From Actinomycetes bacterium (lineage in GTDB: Bacteria > Actinomycetota > Actinomycetes > Streptosporangiales > Streptosporangiaceae), in the NCBI GenBank assembly GCA_025964635.1, contig JAOPYP010000300.1:1-14713 (forward strand): a stretch of DNA of 14,713 nt. Direction: 5' to 3'. Made by a program: the position numbers and the translations under genes. Below, in pieces: positions 1 through 6,828 of the stretch (position 1 is the first letter of the stretch; every line of letters begins with the position of its first letter). The notes beneath the pieces are model-generated. The model had not been told where the DNA came from and did no database searches. It worked only from the letters and a program-made list of their open reading frames with translations.

Positions 1-2
1 CC

Positions 3-425
3 GCCGTGCTCGCCCTGCCGCTCAGTATGGGTGTGGCCATCCTGAAATACCGGCTGTACGACATCGACCGGATCCTCAGCCGCACCGTTGCCTACGCGAT
101 CATCACCGGGCTGCTGCTGGGTGTCTATGCGGGACTGGTGCTGCTGGCCACGCAGGTGCTGGGGTTCTCCTCGACGTGGGCGGTGGCCGGGTCCACGCTG
201 GCCGCGGCGGCGCTGTTCACCCCCCTGCGGCGCCGGGTCCAGCAGGCCGTGGACCGCCGGTTCAACCGGGCCCGCTACGACGCGGACCTGACCGTGACGA
301 TGTTCGCGGCCCGGCTGCAGGACGCGGTGGACCTGGGCACGGTGCACGACGACCTGCTGGCCGCCGTGAGCGCCTCGCTGCAGCCCGCCCACCTGTCGGT
401 GTGGGTGCGGGAGCACCGCCCGTGA
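3..425 (+). CDS. Multi-pass membrane protein, sensor-kinase-like, C-terminal part (5' end outside window)
   Basis: This is the 3' end of a gene whose reading frame is still open at the left edge, so the start is not in the window. About 140 residues are visible. They include the YRLYDIDRILSRT motif, one or two hydrophobic segments (YAIITGLLLGVYAGLVLLA and the following AVAGSTLAAAALF), then a basic stretch with VDRRFNRARYDAD and a short soluble tail ending in LSVWVREHRP. This block is typical of a family of actinobacterial membrane proteins and of the sensor part of some histidine kinases. No HATPase or phospho-acceptor histidine domain follows. It is closely related to the next gene, whose last 140 residues align almost without gaps, so the pair is a tandem duplication. 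Its TGA overlaps the GTG start of that gene (GTGA), so the two are probably co-translated. The function is unknown; a sensory or signalling role is only inference. Confidence 0.75.
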   Translation, partial: AVLALPLSMGVAILKYRLYDIDRILSRTVAYAIITGLLLGVYAGLVLLATQVLGFSSTWAVAGSTLAAAALFTPLRRRVQQAVDRRFNRARYDADLTVTMFAARLQDAVDLGTVHDDLLAAVSASLQPAHLSVWVREHRP

Positions 426-1627
426 ACGCCCCGGCCAGTACCCGCCGGGCCCGGCTGGCCTCGCCGCGCACCGCGTCACTCCTGGCCGCCGGCGTGCTCG
501 TGCTGATCGCCGCCCTGCCGGTCATCGGCGTGGTGTCCCACCATCCGGCGGGCTCGGTCACGGCCGTGGTCAGCCTGCTGGTGGTGATCCTGGTGGTCGC
601 GGCGGTGGGCCTGGTGGTGGCGCGGCATCAGCCGGGTAATGCGATCGGGTGGCTCCTGCTGGGGGCGGCGGCCTGGCTCCCGCTCACGATCGCCGCCTCG
701 GAGTACGCGGCGCTGGTGTACGACTACGGCCATCGCGGCCTCCCGGGGCTGGGTCCGGTGGCGGTCGTCCTCAGCGGGCTGTTCACGTTCGTGATCGTCG
801 TGTTTCCGCTGGTGACCCTGGTGTTTCCGGACGGCCGGCTGCCATCGCCGGGCTGGCGGCGGGCGCTGTGGGCGTACCTGGCCCTGTGCCTGATCCTGCC
901 GGTCAGCTACATCGTGGCCACGGTCAGCGCCGTCGCCGGGCATCGCTTCGCTTACCTGCCCAGCGGCCAGGCCGCAGCGGCGGACGCGCCCCCGTCCTGG
1001 ACGGCGTTCGTGTTCTTCGCCACGGTCGCGCTGGCCTGGCTGGGCGCGCTCGGCCATCAGATCGTGAGCTGGCGGCGCTCCTCGGGTGAGCGGCGCCAGC
1101 AGCTCAAGTGGCTGCTGAGCGGGACCGTGGTCTGCGCGGTGCTGGGCATCTGGGCGCTGGCCACCAACTCGGCCATCTGGGAGGTGGCCATCCTCGGCCT
1201 GTGCGCGCTGCCGGCCAGCATGGGCGTGGCCATCCTGCGCTACCGGCTGTATGACATCGACCGGATCATCTCCCGGACCCTGGGGTACGCGATCATCACC
1301 GGGCTGCTGGTCGGGGTCTACGCGGGGCTGGTGCTGCTAGCCACGCAAGTGCTGCGGTTCTCCTCACCGGTGGCGGTGGCCGCCTCGACGCTGGCCGCCG
1401 CGGCTCTGTTCAGCCCGGTGCGGCGCCGGGTGCAGCGGGCCGTGGACCGGCGGTTCAACCGGGCCCGCTACGACGCGGACGCGGCTGTGGCCGCGTTCGC
1501 GGGGCGCCTCCAGGACGCGGCTGACCTGGATGCGGTGGGCTCTGACCTGCTGGCTTCGGTCGCGGCGGCGCTGGAGCCCGCGCACGTGTCCGTCTGGCTG
1601 GACCGGGATCGGGTCGCCCGTCAGTGA
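422..1627 (+). CDS. Multi-pass membrane protein, sensor-kinase-like without kinase domain
   Basis: The 401-residue protein is started at GTG 422, which overlaps the stop of the upstream paralogue by 4 bp. An ATG-initiated extension upstream would only read the neighbour in a wrong frame. About eight hydrophobic segments are visible: roughly residues 17-38, 43-67, 76-98, 105-133, 142-165, 183-200, 220-260 and 285-305. A basic loop with SSGERRQQLKWL lies between the last segments, followed by YRLYDIDRIISRT and VDRRFNRARYDAD near the C-terminus. These motifs occur in actinobacterial sensor histidine kinases and in stand-alone membrane proteins. Here the protein stops about 35 residues after the RYDAD motif, with no GAF, dimerisation or ATPase domain. 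The gene runs convergently into a SpoIIE-type phosphatase gene. A role in sensing is inference and no ligand can be named. Confidence 0.8.
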   Translation: MNAPASTRRARLASPRTASLLAAGVLVLIAALPVIGVVSHHPAGSVTAVVSLLVVILVVAAVGLVVARHQPGNAIGWLLLGAAAWLPLTIAASEYAALVYDYGHRGLPGLGPVAVVLSGLFTFVIVVFPLVTLVFPDGRLPSPGWRRALWAYLALCLILPVSYIVATVSAVAGHRFAYLPSGQAAAADAPPSWTAFVFFATVALAWLGALGHQIVSWRRSSGERRQQLKWLLSGTVVCAVLGIWALATNSAIWEVAILGLCALPASMGVAILRYRLYDIDRIISRTLGYAIITGLLVGVYAGLVLLATQVLRFSSPVAVAASTLAAAALFSPVRRRVQRAVDRRFNRARYDADAAVAAFAGRLQDAADLDAVGSDLLASVAAALEPAHVSVWLDRDRVARQ

Positions 1628-1631
1628 CTCC

Positions 1632-1669
1632 GGGCCGCCGCCGTCAGCGACCCGGGCCGCGGCCGTCAG
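1632..1669. repeat. Two 16-bp direct repeats at a convergent gene junction
   Basis: A 16-bp unit (GGGCCGCNGCCGTCAG) occurs at 1632-1647 and again at 1654-1669 with one difference. It lies between the stop of the membrane protein gene and the end of the phosphatase gene, whose TGA is inside the second copy. The stretch also contains a 10-bp palindrome (GGCCGCGGCC, 1655-1664). No clear terminator stem was found, so the role, if any, is unknown. Confidence 0.5.
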
Positions 1670-2814
1670 GCGGCCTGGCGGCGCACCAGCAGCATCGCCG
1701 CGTCGTCGTCCAGCGCATGCCCGACATACAGCAGCACATCCTCCTGCAGCCGGTCCAGGGCGCTGTCCGGGTCCGTTGCCTCGGCGTAGAGCGCGCGGTC
1801 CGGCAGCGGGTAGAACTCACCGGCCCGGTTCCGCGCCTCGCTGACCCCGTCGGTGTAGAACAGCATCTGGTCATCCGGGGCGAACGGGACGGTGATCACT
1901 TCCCGGGGTACGGCACCCAGGCTGGCCAGGCCCAGCGGCAGGCTTGGCGCGTCCGACTCCACGAACCGGCCCGCGTGGTCCGCGATCAGCAGCGGCGGGG
2001 GATGACCGCAGCTGAGCAGCTTGATCCGGGATCCATCCGGGCTGACCTCGGCGAGGATGGCGGTGACGAACTGCTCGTCGCTGAGCTGCCGGCCGAGGCT
2101 GATCTCGAGCCGGTCCGCGATCATCCCCAGGCTGGCCGCATCGTGAGCCACTTCGCGGAACGCGCCCAGGACCGTGGCGGCCGTCTTGACCGCGACCAGG
2201 CCCTTGCCCTGGACGTCGCCGATGATCAGCCGCATCCCGGTCGCCCCGGTCACGACCTCGTACAGGTCGCCGCCGATCCGCGCGTGCGAGGTCGCGGACA
2301 TGTAGCGCACGGCCAGCCGGACGCTGCGCGCCACGTGCGGCACCGGGCCCAGCAGGACCTGCTGTGCCACCTCCGCGATGGCCCGGACCTCGGCCAGCTC
2401 ACGCTCGCGCCGCTGCCGCACCGTGGAGGCGATCACCGCAGCCACGGTCACGCCGGCCACGGTGGCCGAGTCGCGGGCGTACTCACCCCAGGTGCCGATG
2501 ATCTGGTCGGCGGCCAGTACCGCGCACAGCACGAGGGCCACCACCCCGGCCCCGACGGTCTTGCGCAGGCCGCCGGAGACCGCGGCGAAGGCCGGGCCCA
2601 GCGCCAGCAGCTGGAGCACCCCGAACTTCGGGCCAATGACCAGGCTGACCGCCGCCACCGCGCCCATGATCAGGAAAGGCAGCGCGTCGAGCAGGCGCTG
2701 CACGCTGGACCGGGTAACCGGCTCCACCCCCGTGACCCGCAGTTCGTGACCGGCCGTCCGACCCCGGCCGGTCACCCCCCCTGCACCCTGAATGACTCCG
2801 TACGCCCCCGACAA
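1666..2814 (-). CDS. Membrane-anchored PP2C/SpoIIE-family serine/threonine phosphatase
   Basis: The 382-residue protein has a short N-terminal tail, then hydrophobic segments at roughly residues 43-62, 64-82, 87-104 and 117-131, then a basic juxtamembrane helix (RQRRERELAEVRAIAEVAQQVL). The cytoplasmic phosphatase domain spans about 150-382. Metal-binding aspartates of the PPM/SpoIIE fold are visible in GGDLYEV (D183), GDVQGKG (D200), FYTDGVSEAR and the final DDDAAMLLV. This layout is like RsbU-type enzymes that dephosphorylate anti-anti-sigma factors in partner-switching pathways. That specific substrate is inference, because no RsbV or RsbW homologue is in the window. The start is taken as TTG 2814 because AGGAG lies 6 nt upstream and no ATG or GTG with a better site precedes it. 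Internal GTG starts would shorten only the N-terminal tail. Confidence 0.9.
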   Translation of the reverse strand: MSGAYGVIQGAGGVTGRGRTAGHELRVTGVEPVTRSSVQRLLDALPFLIMGAVAAVSLVIGPKFGVLQLLALGPAFAAVSGGLRKTVGAGVVALVLCAVLAADQIIGTWGEYARDSATVAGVTVAAVIASTVRQRRERELAEVRAIAEVAQQVLLGPVPHVARSVRLAVRYMSATSHARIGGDLYEVVTGATGMRLIIGDVQGKGLVAVKTAATVLGAFREVAHDAASLGMIADRLEISLGRQLSDEQFVTAILAEVSPDGSRIKLLSCGHPPPLLIADHAGRFVESDAPSLPLGLASLGAVPREVITVPFAPDDQMLFYTDGVSEARNRAGEFYPLPDRALYAEATDPDSALDRLQEDVLLYVGHALDDDAAMLLVRRQAA

Positions 2815-2820
2815 ACCACT

Positions 2821-2825
2821 CTCCT
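2821..2825 (-). promoter_or_regulatory. Ribosome binding site that fixes the TTG start of the phosphatase
   Basis: On the minus strand AGGAG is followed by 6 nt (AGTGGT) and then TTG at 2814. This is a near-consensus Shine-Dalgarno at good spacing, and it supports a rare TTG start for the phosphatase gene. Confidence 0.75.
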
Positions 2826-3085
2826 GTGACCTTCGGGCACCCCGGCGCCCGCCGCACGGCTCGCCCCCTGATCCAGGTCCCCTGGGCAGGCTTGACGCGG
2901 CAAGGCAACGGAAATGCTACCAGTAGTGACGACCCGTATTCGATCATGCGGTATCAGATCGTACAGGGTTTCCTATTACGCTTAGTAGCTGGGTGGCTAC
3001 TTCGCGGTGAACACTCTCTCCGCCGCGGCATGGCCTGGCCTGACTGCCGGGGCGGGGCAGACGTCACGCACCCGACACGGCTCTC

Positions 3086-3112
3086 GCGCGCGGCCGGTTC
3101 ACGGCCGCGCGC
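3086..3112. repeat. Perfect 11-bp inverted repeat (hairpin) in divergent intergenic region
   Basis: GCGCGCGGCCG (3086-3096) and CGGCCGCGCGC (3102-3112) pair perfectly around a 5-nt loop (GTTCA). The stem is entirely G-C and would be very stable in RNA or DNA. There is no T-run after it and it lies between two divergent genes, so it is not an obvious terminator. It could insulate the two promoters, shape a leader RNA or be a protein-binding palindrome. Confidence 0.65.
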
Positions 3113-3142
3113 ACCGCAGGTCCGGGCGGCCGCATCGCGCCG

Positions 3143-3172
3143 CCCCGGGACCGCCCCCGGGACCGCCCCGGG
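3143..3172. repeat. Short tandem CCCCGGG repeats
   Basis: Two overlapping copies of CCCCGGGACCGCC (3143-3155 and 3155-3167) are followed by a third CCCCGGG (3166-3172), a period of about 12 bp. Each CCCGGG is self-complementary. The tract sits about 60 bp upstream of the TTGACG box of the GH59 gene. No function can be assigned. Confidence 0.5.
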
Positions 3173-3234
3173 TCGGTGATCCAGGCCCGCCGTAGAGCCG
3201 TTCCAGGTCCCGGAAAGCAAGCGCGGGCGGCATC

Positions 3235-3263
3235 TTGACGGGGCCGGCCGGCAATGCCTGAAT
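3235..3263 (+). promoter_or_regulatory. Candidate promoter of the GH59 gene
   Basis: TTGACG at 3235-3240 matches a vegetative -35 box. A weak -10-like hexamer (CTGAAT, 3258-3263) follows at 17-bp spacing. The -35 is good and the -10 poor, which could fit an activated or tightly controlled gene. It lies about 110 bp ahead of the GTG start, and a dyad begins immediately after the -10. Confidence 0.35.
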
Positions 3264-3277
3264 GAAGGCAGCTTTCA
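3263..3277. promoter_or_regulatory. Candidate operator dyad upstream of the GH59 gene
   Basis: TGAAGGCAGCTTTCA is an inverted repeat of two 7-bp arms with one mismatch around a single central base. CTTTC recurs at 3272-3276, 3281-3285 and 3291-3295 at 9-10-bp spacing, roughly one helical turn. The size and the position just past the putative -10 would suit a LacI-type sugar-responsive repressor, which commonly controls actinobacterial glycosidase genes. The regulator itself is not in the window, so this is inference. Confidence 0.35.
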
Positions 3278-3358
3278 ACGCTTTCGACCACTTTCCATCA
3301 GATCCAATCACCATGCCCGCGTGGTCGAAGGGCTGGACGACCCGTGAGGACGCGGGTC

Positions 3359-3367
3359 AGGAAGGGG
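3359..3367 (+). promoter_or_regulatory. Ribosome binding site of the GH59 gene
   Basis: AGGAAGGGG is followed by a 7-nt spacer and the GTG start at 3375. This purine-rich site decides in favour of this start, which also places a complete signal peptide at the N-terminus. Confidence 0.75.
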
Positions 3368-3374
3368 TACTGCC

Positions 3375-5774
3375 GTGCGCGCTATCCGTCTCAGAGGGTT
3401 AAGACATGCCGTGGTCCTCGCCGCCGCGGCCCTCCTCGGCTCGGCGTTCTGCGTCGCGGCGGTGCCCCTGACCCAGGCCGCCGCCGCGACCGCCATCACC
3501 GTCAACGGGACCAGCGCCGGGCGGACCTTCGACGGCATCGGCGCGATCAGCGGCGGGGGAGGCAACTCCCGGCTGCTGACCGACTACCCCGCGGCCCAGC
3601 AGCAGCAGATCCTGGACTACCTGTTCAAGCCCGGGTACGGCGCGGACCTGCAGATTCTCAAGGCGGAGATCGGCGGGGACACCAACTCCACGGACGGCTC
3701 GGAATCGAGCATCGAGCACGCGCGCGGCTCCATCAACTGCAGCGCCGGTTACAACTGGTGGCTGATGGAACAGGCCAGGGCCCGTAACCCGAACATCAAG
3801 CTGTACGGGCTGGCCTGGGGGGCGCCCGGCTGGATCAGCGGCGGTTTCTGGTCCACCGACACGATCAGCTACCTGGTCAGCTGGCTGAACTGCGCCAAGT
3901 CACACGGCCTGGCCATTAATTACCTGGGCGGCTGGAACGAGCGCGGCTACAACATCTCCTGGTACGAGCAGCTCCGCTCCACCCTGAACGCGAACGGCTA
4001 CTCCGGCGTGCAGATCGTTGGCGCGGACAGCGACTGGAGCGTGGCCAGCGACGTCGCGTCCAATTCGGCGTTCGCGAACGCGGTGTCGATCATCGGGGTG
4101 CACTACCCCTGCCAGGGCGGTGACGGCGGCAGCGCGAACACCTGCCCGGGCAACTCCACCGCGACCGGCACCGGCAAGCCGCTGTGGGCCAGCGAGAATG
4201 GCTCCCAGGACCTCAACTCGGGCGCCCCGGCGCTGATCCGCTCGATCACCCGCGGCTACATCGACGCCGGCCTGACCGCCTACATCAACTGGCCGGTGGT
4301 CGCCGCGATCTACCCTGACCTGCCCTACAACACCGACGGGCTCATCCTGGCCAACCAGCCCTGGTCCGGCGCGTACGGCGTGGGCGAGAGCCTGTGGGCC
4401 ACCGCCCAGGTCACCCAGTTCACCGCACCAGGCTGGCACTTCCTCAACTCGGGCTCCGGCTACCTGGGCGGCAGCGAGCCGAACGGCAGCTACGTCTCGC
4501 TGAAGTCCACGAACGGGTCGGACTACTCCACGATCATCGAGACCACCACCGCCACGGCGGCGCAGACCGTCAGCGTGTCCGTGGCCGGCGGCCTGTCCAC
4601 CGGCGCGGTGCACGTGTGGGCCACCGACGTCAACACGCCCGGATCAGGCGCCCAGTTCGCCCAGCAGTCCAGCATCACCCCGGTGAACGGCAGCTACTCG
4701 CTGACCGTGCAGCCGGGTTACATCTACACGCTGACCACCACGAGCGGGCAGGCCAAGGGCACCGCGGCCAGCCCGGGACAGGGCACCCTCACCCTGCCGT
4801 ACTCCGACAACTTCGATAGCGAGACCGCCGGGCAGCAGCCCCGCTACCTGTCCCAGCAGCAGGGCGCGTTCGAGGTCGGGCCCTGCGCGGGGGGCCGGTC
4901 CGGGCAGTGCGTTCAGCAGCAGGCTCCGGTCCAGCCGATCGAGTGGGACGGGAACTCCAACCCGTACACCATCGGCGGCAACCTGAGCTGGGCCAACTAC
5001 ACCGTGTCCGCCGACGCGCTGATGGAGCAGGCCGGGGCGGTCCAGCTGATCGGCCGGGCCGGAACCCAGCACGCGTTCGGGCCGGCCGGCATCAACGAGT
5101 ACTACGTCCAGCTGAGCAACGCCGGCGCGTGGTCCCTGGTGCGCAACAACACGAGTGACGCGCTCACCACGCTGGCCAGCGGCACGGTGGCCGCACCCGG
5201 CACCGGCACCTGGCAGCACCTGGCCCTGACCTTCAACGGCAGCAGCATCTCGGCGGCCATCAACGGGACCACCGTCGCGACCGTCACGGACACCACGTAC
5301 GCCTCGGGAATGATCGGATTTGGCACGTCTGGGTATCAAACGGACCAGTTCGACAACTTGTCTGTCACCCTGGCCGGTTCAGCCACCCCCACCGGGCATA
5401 TCATCGCGGGTGACGACACCGTTGAGTGTGCCGATGTCAACGGGGGCTCGGCTGCGGACGGCACGAAGGTGCAGATGTGGAGCTGTGGCAGCAATGCGGC
5501 GGCGCAGAACTGGACTATGGAGTCCAACGGTACCGTCGGTATCAACGGCAAGTGCCTGGACGTCACCGGCGGCAGCACGGCCAACGGCGCCCTCATTGAG
5601 GAATGGACCTGCAACGGTGGCGCCAACCAGCAGTGGCTCGCGGTGAACGGCGAACTGGTGAACCCGGTCTCGGGCAAGTGCCTGGATGATCCGGGATTCA
5701 ACACGGCGCAGGGCACCCAGCTCGACCTCTGGACCTGCGACGGAGGCAGTAACCAGCAGTGGTCGGTGCCCTGA
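3375..5774 (+). CDS. Secreted GH59 (galactocerebrosidase-family) glycoside hydrolase with C-terminal ricin-type lectin domain
   Basis: The 799-residue protein starts with a Sec-type signal peptide: basic RLRGLRH, a hydrophobic stretch, and likely cleavage after the AAAA near residue 37. The catalytic (beta/alpha)8 domain, about 40-335, carries hallmarks of GH59: FDGIGAISGGGGNSRLL, ILDYLFKPGYGADLQILK, EIGGDTNSTDGSE, WWLMEQARARNPNI and QPWSGAYGV. WNERGY (E189) matches the acid/base and WASENG (E274) the nucleophile of galactosylceramidase. A beta-sandwich follows to about 460, then a lectin-like domain at about 476-665 starting YSDNFDSE, as in human GALC. Residues about 675-799 form a beta-trefoil with three Q-x-W-type repeats (QNW, QQW, QQW near 712, 752 and 796). 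GH59 enzymes cleave beta-galactosides such as galactosylceramide; the true extracellular substrate here is unknown. The gene is monocistronic, with its own promoter region and terminator. Confidence 0.92.
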   Translation: MRAIRLRGLRHAVVLAAAALLGSAFCVAAVPLTQAAAATAITVNGTSAGRTFDGIGAISGGGGNSRLLTDYPAAQQQQILDYLFKPGYGADLQILKAEIGGDTNSTDGSESSIEHARGSINCSAGYNWWLMEQARARNPNIKLYGLAWGAPGWISGGFWSTDTISYLVSWLNCAKSHGLAINYLGGWNERGYNISWYEQLRSTLNANGYSGVQIVGADSDWSVASDVASNSAFANAVSIIGVHYPCQGGDGGSANTCPGNSTATGTGKPLWASENGSQDLNSGAPALIRSITRGYIDAGLTAYINWPVVAAIYPDLPYNTDGLILANQPWSGAYGVGESLWATAQVTQFTAPGWHFLNSGSGYLGGSEPNGSYVSLKSTNGSDYSTIIETTTATAAQTVSVSVAGGLSTGAVHVWATDVNTPGSGAQFAQQSSITPVNGSYSLTVQPGYIYTLTTTSGQAKGTAASPGQGTLTLPYSDNFDSETAGQQPRYLSQQQGAFEVGPCAGGRSGQCVQQQAPVQPIEWDGNSNPYTIGGNLSWANYTVSADALMEQAGAVQLIGRAGTQHAFGPAGINEYYVQLSNAGAWSLVRNNTSDALTTLASGTVAAPGTGTWQHLALTFNGSSISAAINGTTVATVTDTTYASGMIGFGTSGYQTDQFDNLSVTLAGSATPTGHIIAGDDTVECADVNGGSAADGTKVQMWSCGSNAAAQNWTMESNGTVGINGKCLDVTGGSTANGALIEEWTCNGGANQQWLAVNGELVNPVSGKCLDDPGFNTAQGTQLDLWTCDGGSNQQWSVP

Positions 5775-5825
5775 CGGGCAGCGGCCCCGCGGTCCCGGGC
5801 TGACCCCCGGTGCCGCCCGATGATC

Positions 5826-5862
5826 CCCGTCCCCCCGCTAACCCCCCCAGCGGGGGGACGGG
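5826..5862. terminator. Strong stem-loop terminator between convergent genes
   Basis: A 14-bp perfect inverted repeat (CCCGTCCCCCCGCT, 5826-5839, and its complement, 5849-5862) encloses a 9-nt loop. It lies 51 bp after the GH59 stop, and its right arm ends exactly one base before the stop codon of cbiX on the other strand. It probably ends transcription from both directions. There is no U-tract, as is common for high-GC actinobacterial terminators. Confidence 0.85.
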
Positions 5863-6828
5863 TCATCCGCTCGCGTGGTGCGCGTGCTGCCCGGGCCCGT
5901 GGACGCTCAACTCCCCGGCCAGGTCGTGCGGGTGATGGTGCGGCGTCTGCGGCTGCCCGACCTTGTCCGCGAACCCGGGCATCGCGATCCGGTACGCGCA
6001 CGTGTCGCAGTTCATCCGGATGTCGCCGCGCAGCGCCTCCGCGTAGCGCTCGAGGACCAGCCCGGCCAGTTCGTCGCAGGCGCCGATCAGCCCGGCCACC
6101 TGCACCCCGATCCCCGGGTGCTGCTCGGCGAAGGCGCCCGCCTGGGCCGTGACCCGGTCCGGGAGCACCCCGGCGAACAGGAAGTACGGCGCCACGACGA
6201 TCCGCTCCGCGCCCAGCCGCCGGGCCCGCTCCAGGGCGGCGGGCACCGACGGCTCGGCCAGCGAGATGAAACTCAGCCCGACGTCGGCGTAGCCGCGACC
6301 CTCCCACAGCAGCCGGGCCACCTTGGCCACCTCGGCGTTGCCGTCCGGGTCGGTCGAGCCCCGGCCGGCCAGCACGATGTGGGTTCCGGCCCGCGGCGCC
6401 CCGCCCGGTGTTTGCTCGGCCAGCGCCGCGTCGATGCGGGCCTCCAGCACGTCGAGCAGCACCGGGTGCGGGCCGAGCGGCCGGCCGTAGCGGTACCGCA
6501 GCCCGGGATGGCGCACCTGCTCCCGGGCCAGCGCGGCGGGAATGTCTCCCTTGCCGTGCCCGGCCGCGCTGAGCACCAGCGGGACGGCAACCAGTTCCCC
6601 GGGCCCACCGTCAGCCAGCCGGGTGCCGGCCAGCCGGGTCACCACCTCGCCGACCGGCGGTGCGGCCAGTTCGATGAAGCCGCCGTCCACGGCCGGCAGC
6701 CATCCGGCCGACCGATCACGGACCCGCCCGATCAGCTGGCGGAATTGCGCCACGCCGGTGGCGTCGCGGGTGCCGTGCCCGATGATCAGCAACGCGGGTC
6801 CGTCCGGGGCCGGGGCCGCCGGCATCAC
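5863..6828 (-). CDS. cbiX: Sirohydrochlorin cobaltochelatase, CbiX type, with Cys pair and His-rich tail
   Basis: This enzyme inserts Co2+ into sirohydrochlorin, the entry step of the early-cobalt route to vitamin B12. The 321-residue protein contains two CbiX-like halves. The N-terminal half has both expected active-site histidines, in IIGHGTRD (H18) and SAAGHGKGDIP (H91). The C-terminal half keeps the fold motifs (GRGSTDPDGNAEV, APYFLFAGVLPDR) but lacks those histidines. After it comes MNCDTCAYR (C274, C277), the M-x-C-x-x-C motif linked to an Fe-S centre in long CbiX proteins. The tail at about 297-318 holds eight histidines, possibly a cobalt store. The start is GTG 6828 or ATG 6825; both overlap the cobH stop, so translation is coupled. 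It is the last gene of the operon, ending at the terminator. Confidence 0.92.
   Translation of the reverse strand: MMPAAPAPDGPALLIIGHGTRDATGVAQFRQLIGRVRDRSAGWLPAVDGGFIELAAPPVGEVVTRLAGTRLADGGPGELVAVPLVLSAAGHGKGDIPAALAREQVRHPGLRYRYGRPLGPHPVLLDVLEARIDAALAEQTPGGAPRAGTHIVLAGRGSTDPDGNAEVAKVARLLWEGRGYADVGLSFISLAEPSVPAALERARRLGAERIVVAPYFLFAGVLPDRVTAQAGAFAEQHPGIGVQVAGLIGACDELAGLVLERYAEALRGDIRMNCDTCAYRIAMPGFADKVGQPQTPHHHPHDLAGELSVHGPGQHAHHASG

Larger units (their letters stand above)
2830..3374. other. Divergent intergenic region (about 545 bp) upstream of phosphatase and GH59 genes
   Basis: No credible gene is seen here; ORFs across it lack coding character. From about 2905 to 3000 base composition is clearly less GC-rich than the rest of the window, as expected for promoters. 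Small dyads are present: CGATC/GATCG at 2941-2961, and AGTAGC/GCTACT at 2984-3001. Further right come a perfect 11-bp hairpin (3086-3112), a run of CCCCGGG repeats (3143-3172), and a TTGACG box followed by a dyad (3235-3277) near the GH59 gene. No clear promoter for the phosphatase gene could be assigned on the minus strand. Confidence 0.7.

Noticed and set aside
1624..2829. Long plus-strand ORF (about 400 codons) opposite the phosphatase gene
   Set aside because: Its product is a low-complexity His/Arg/Gly-rich sequence with no family motifs, while the minus strand encodes clear PP2C motifs. It is an antisense shadow typical of high-GC DNA.
2826..3220. Small ORFs in the divergent intergenic region
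   Set aside because: They run through the hairpin and GC repeats, have no convincing ribosome binding site and no recognisable protein motif.
3375..3490. Twin-arginine or lipoprotein signal in the GH59 protein
   Set aside because: The N-terminus has RLRGLRH without an RR motif, and the cysteine in GSAFC is not in a lipobox, so a Sec signal peptide fits best.
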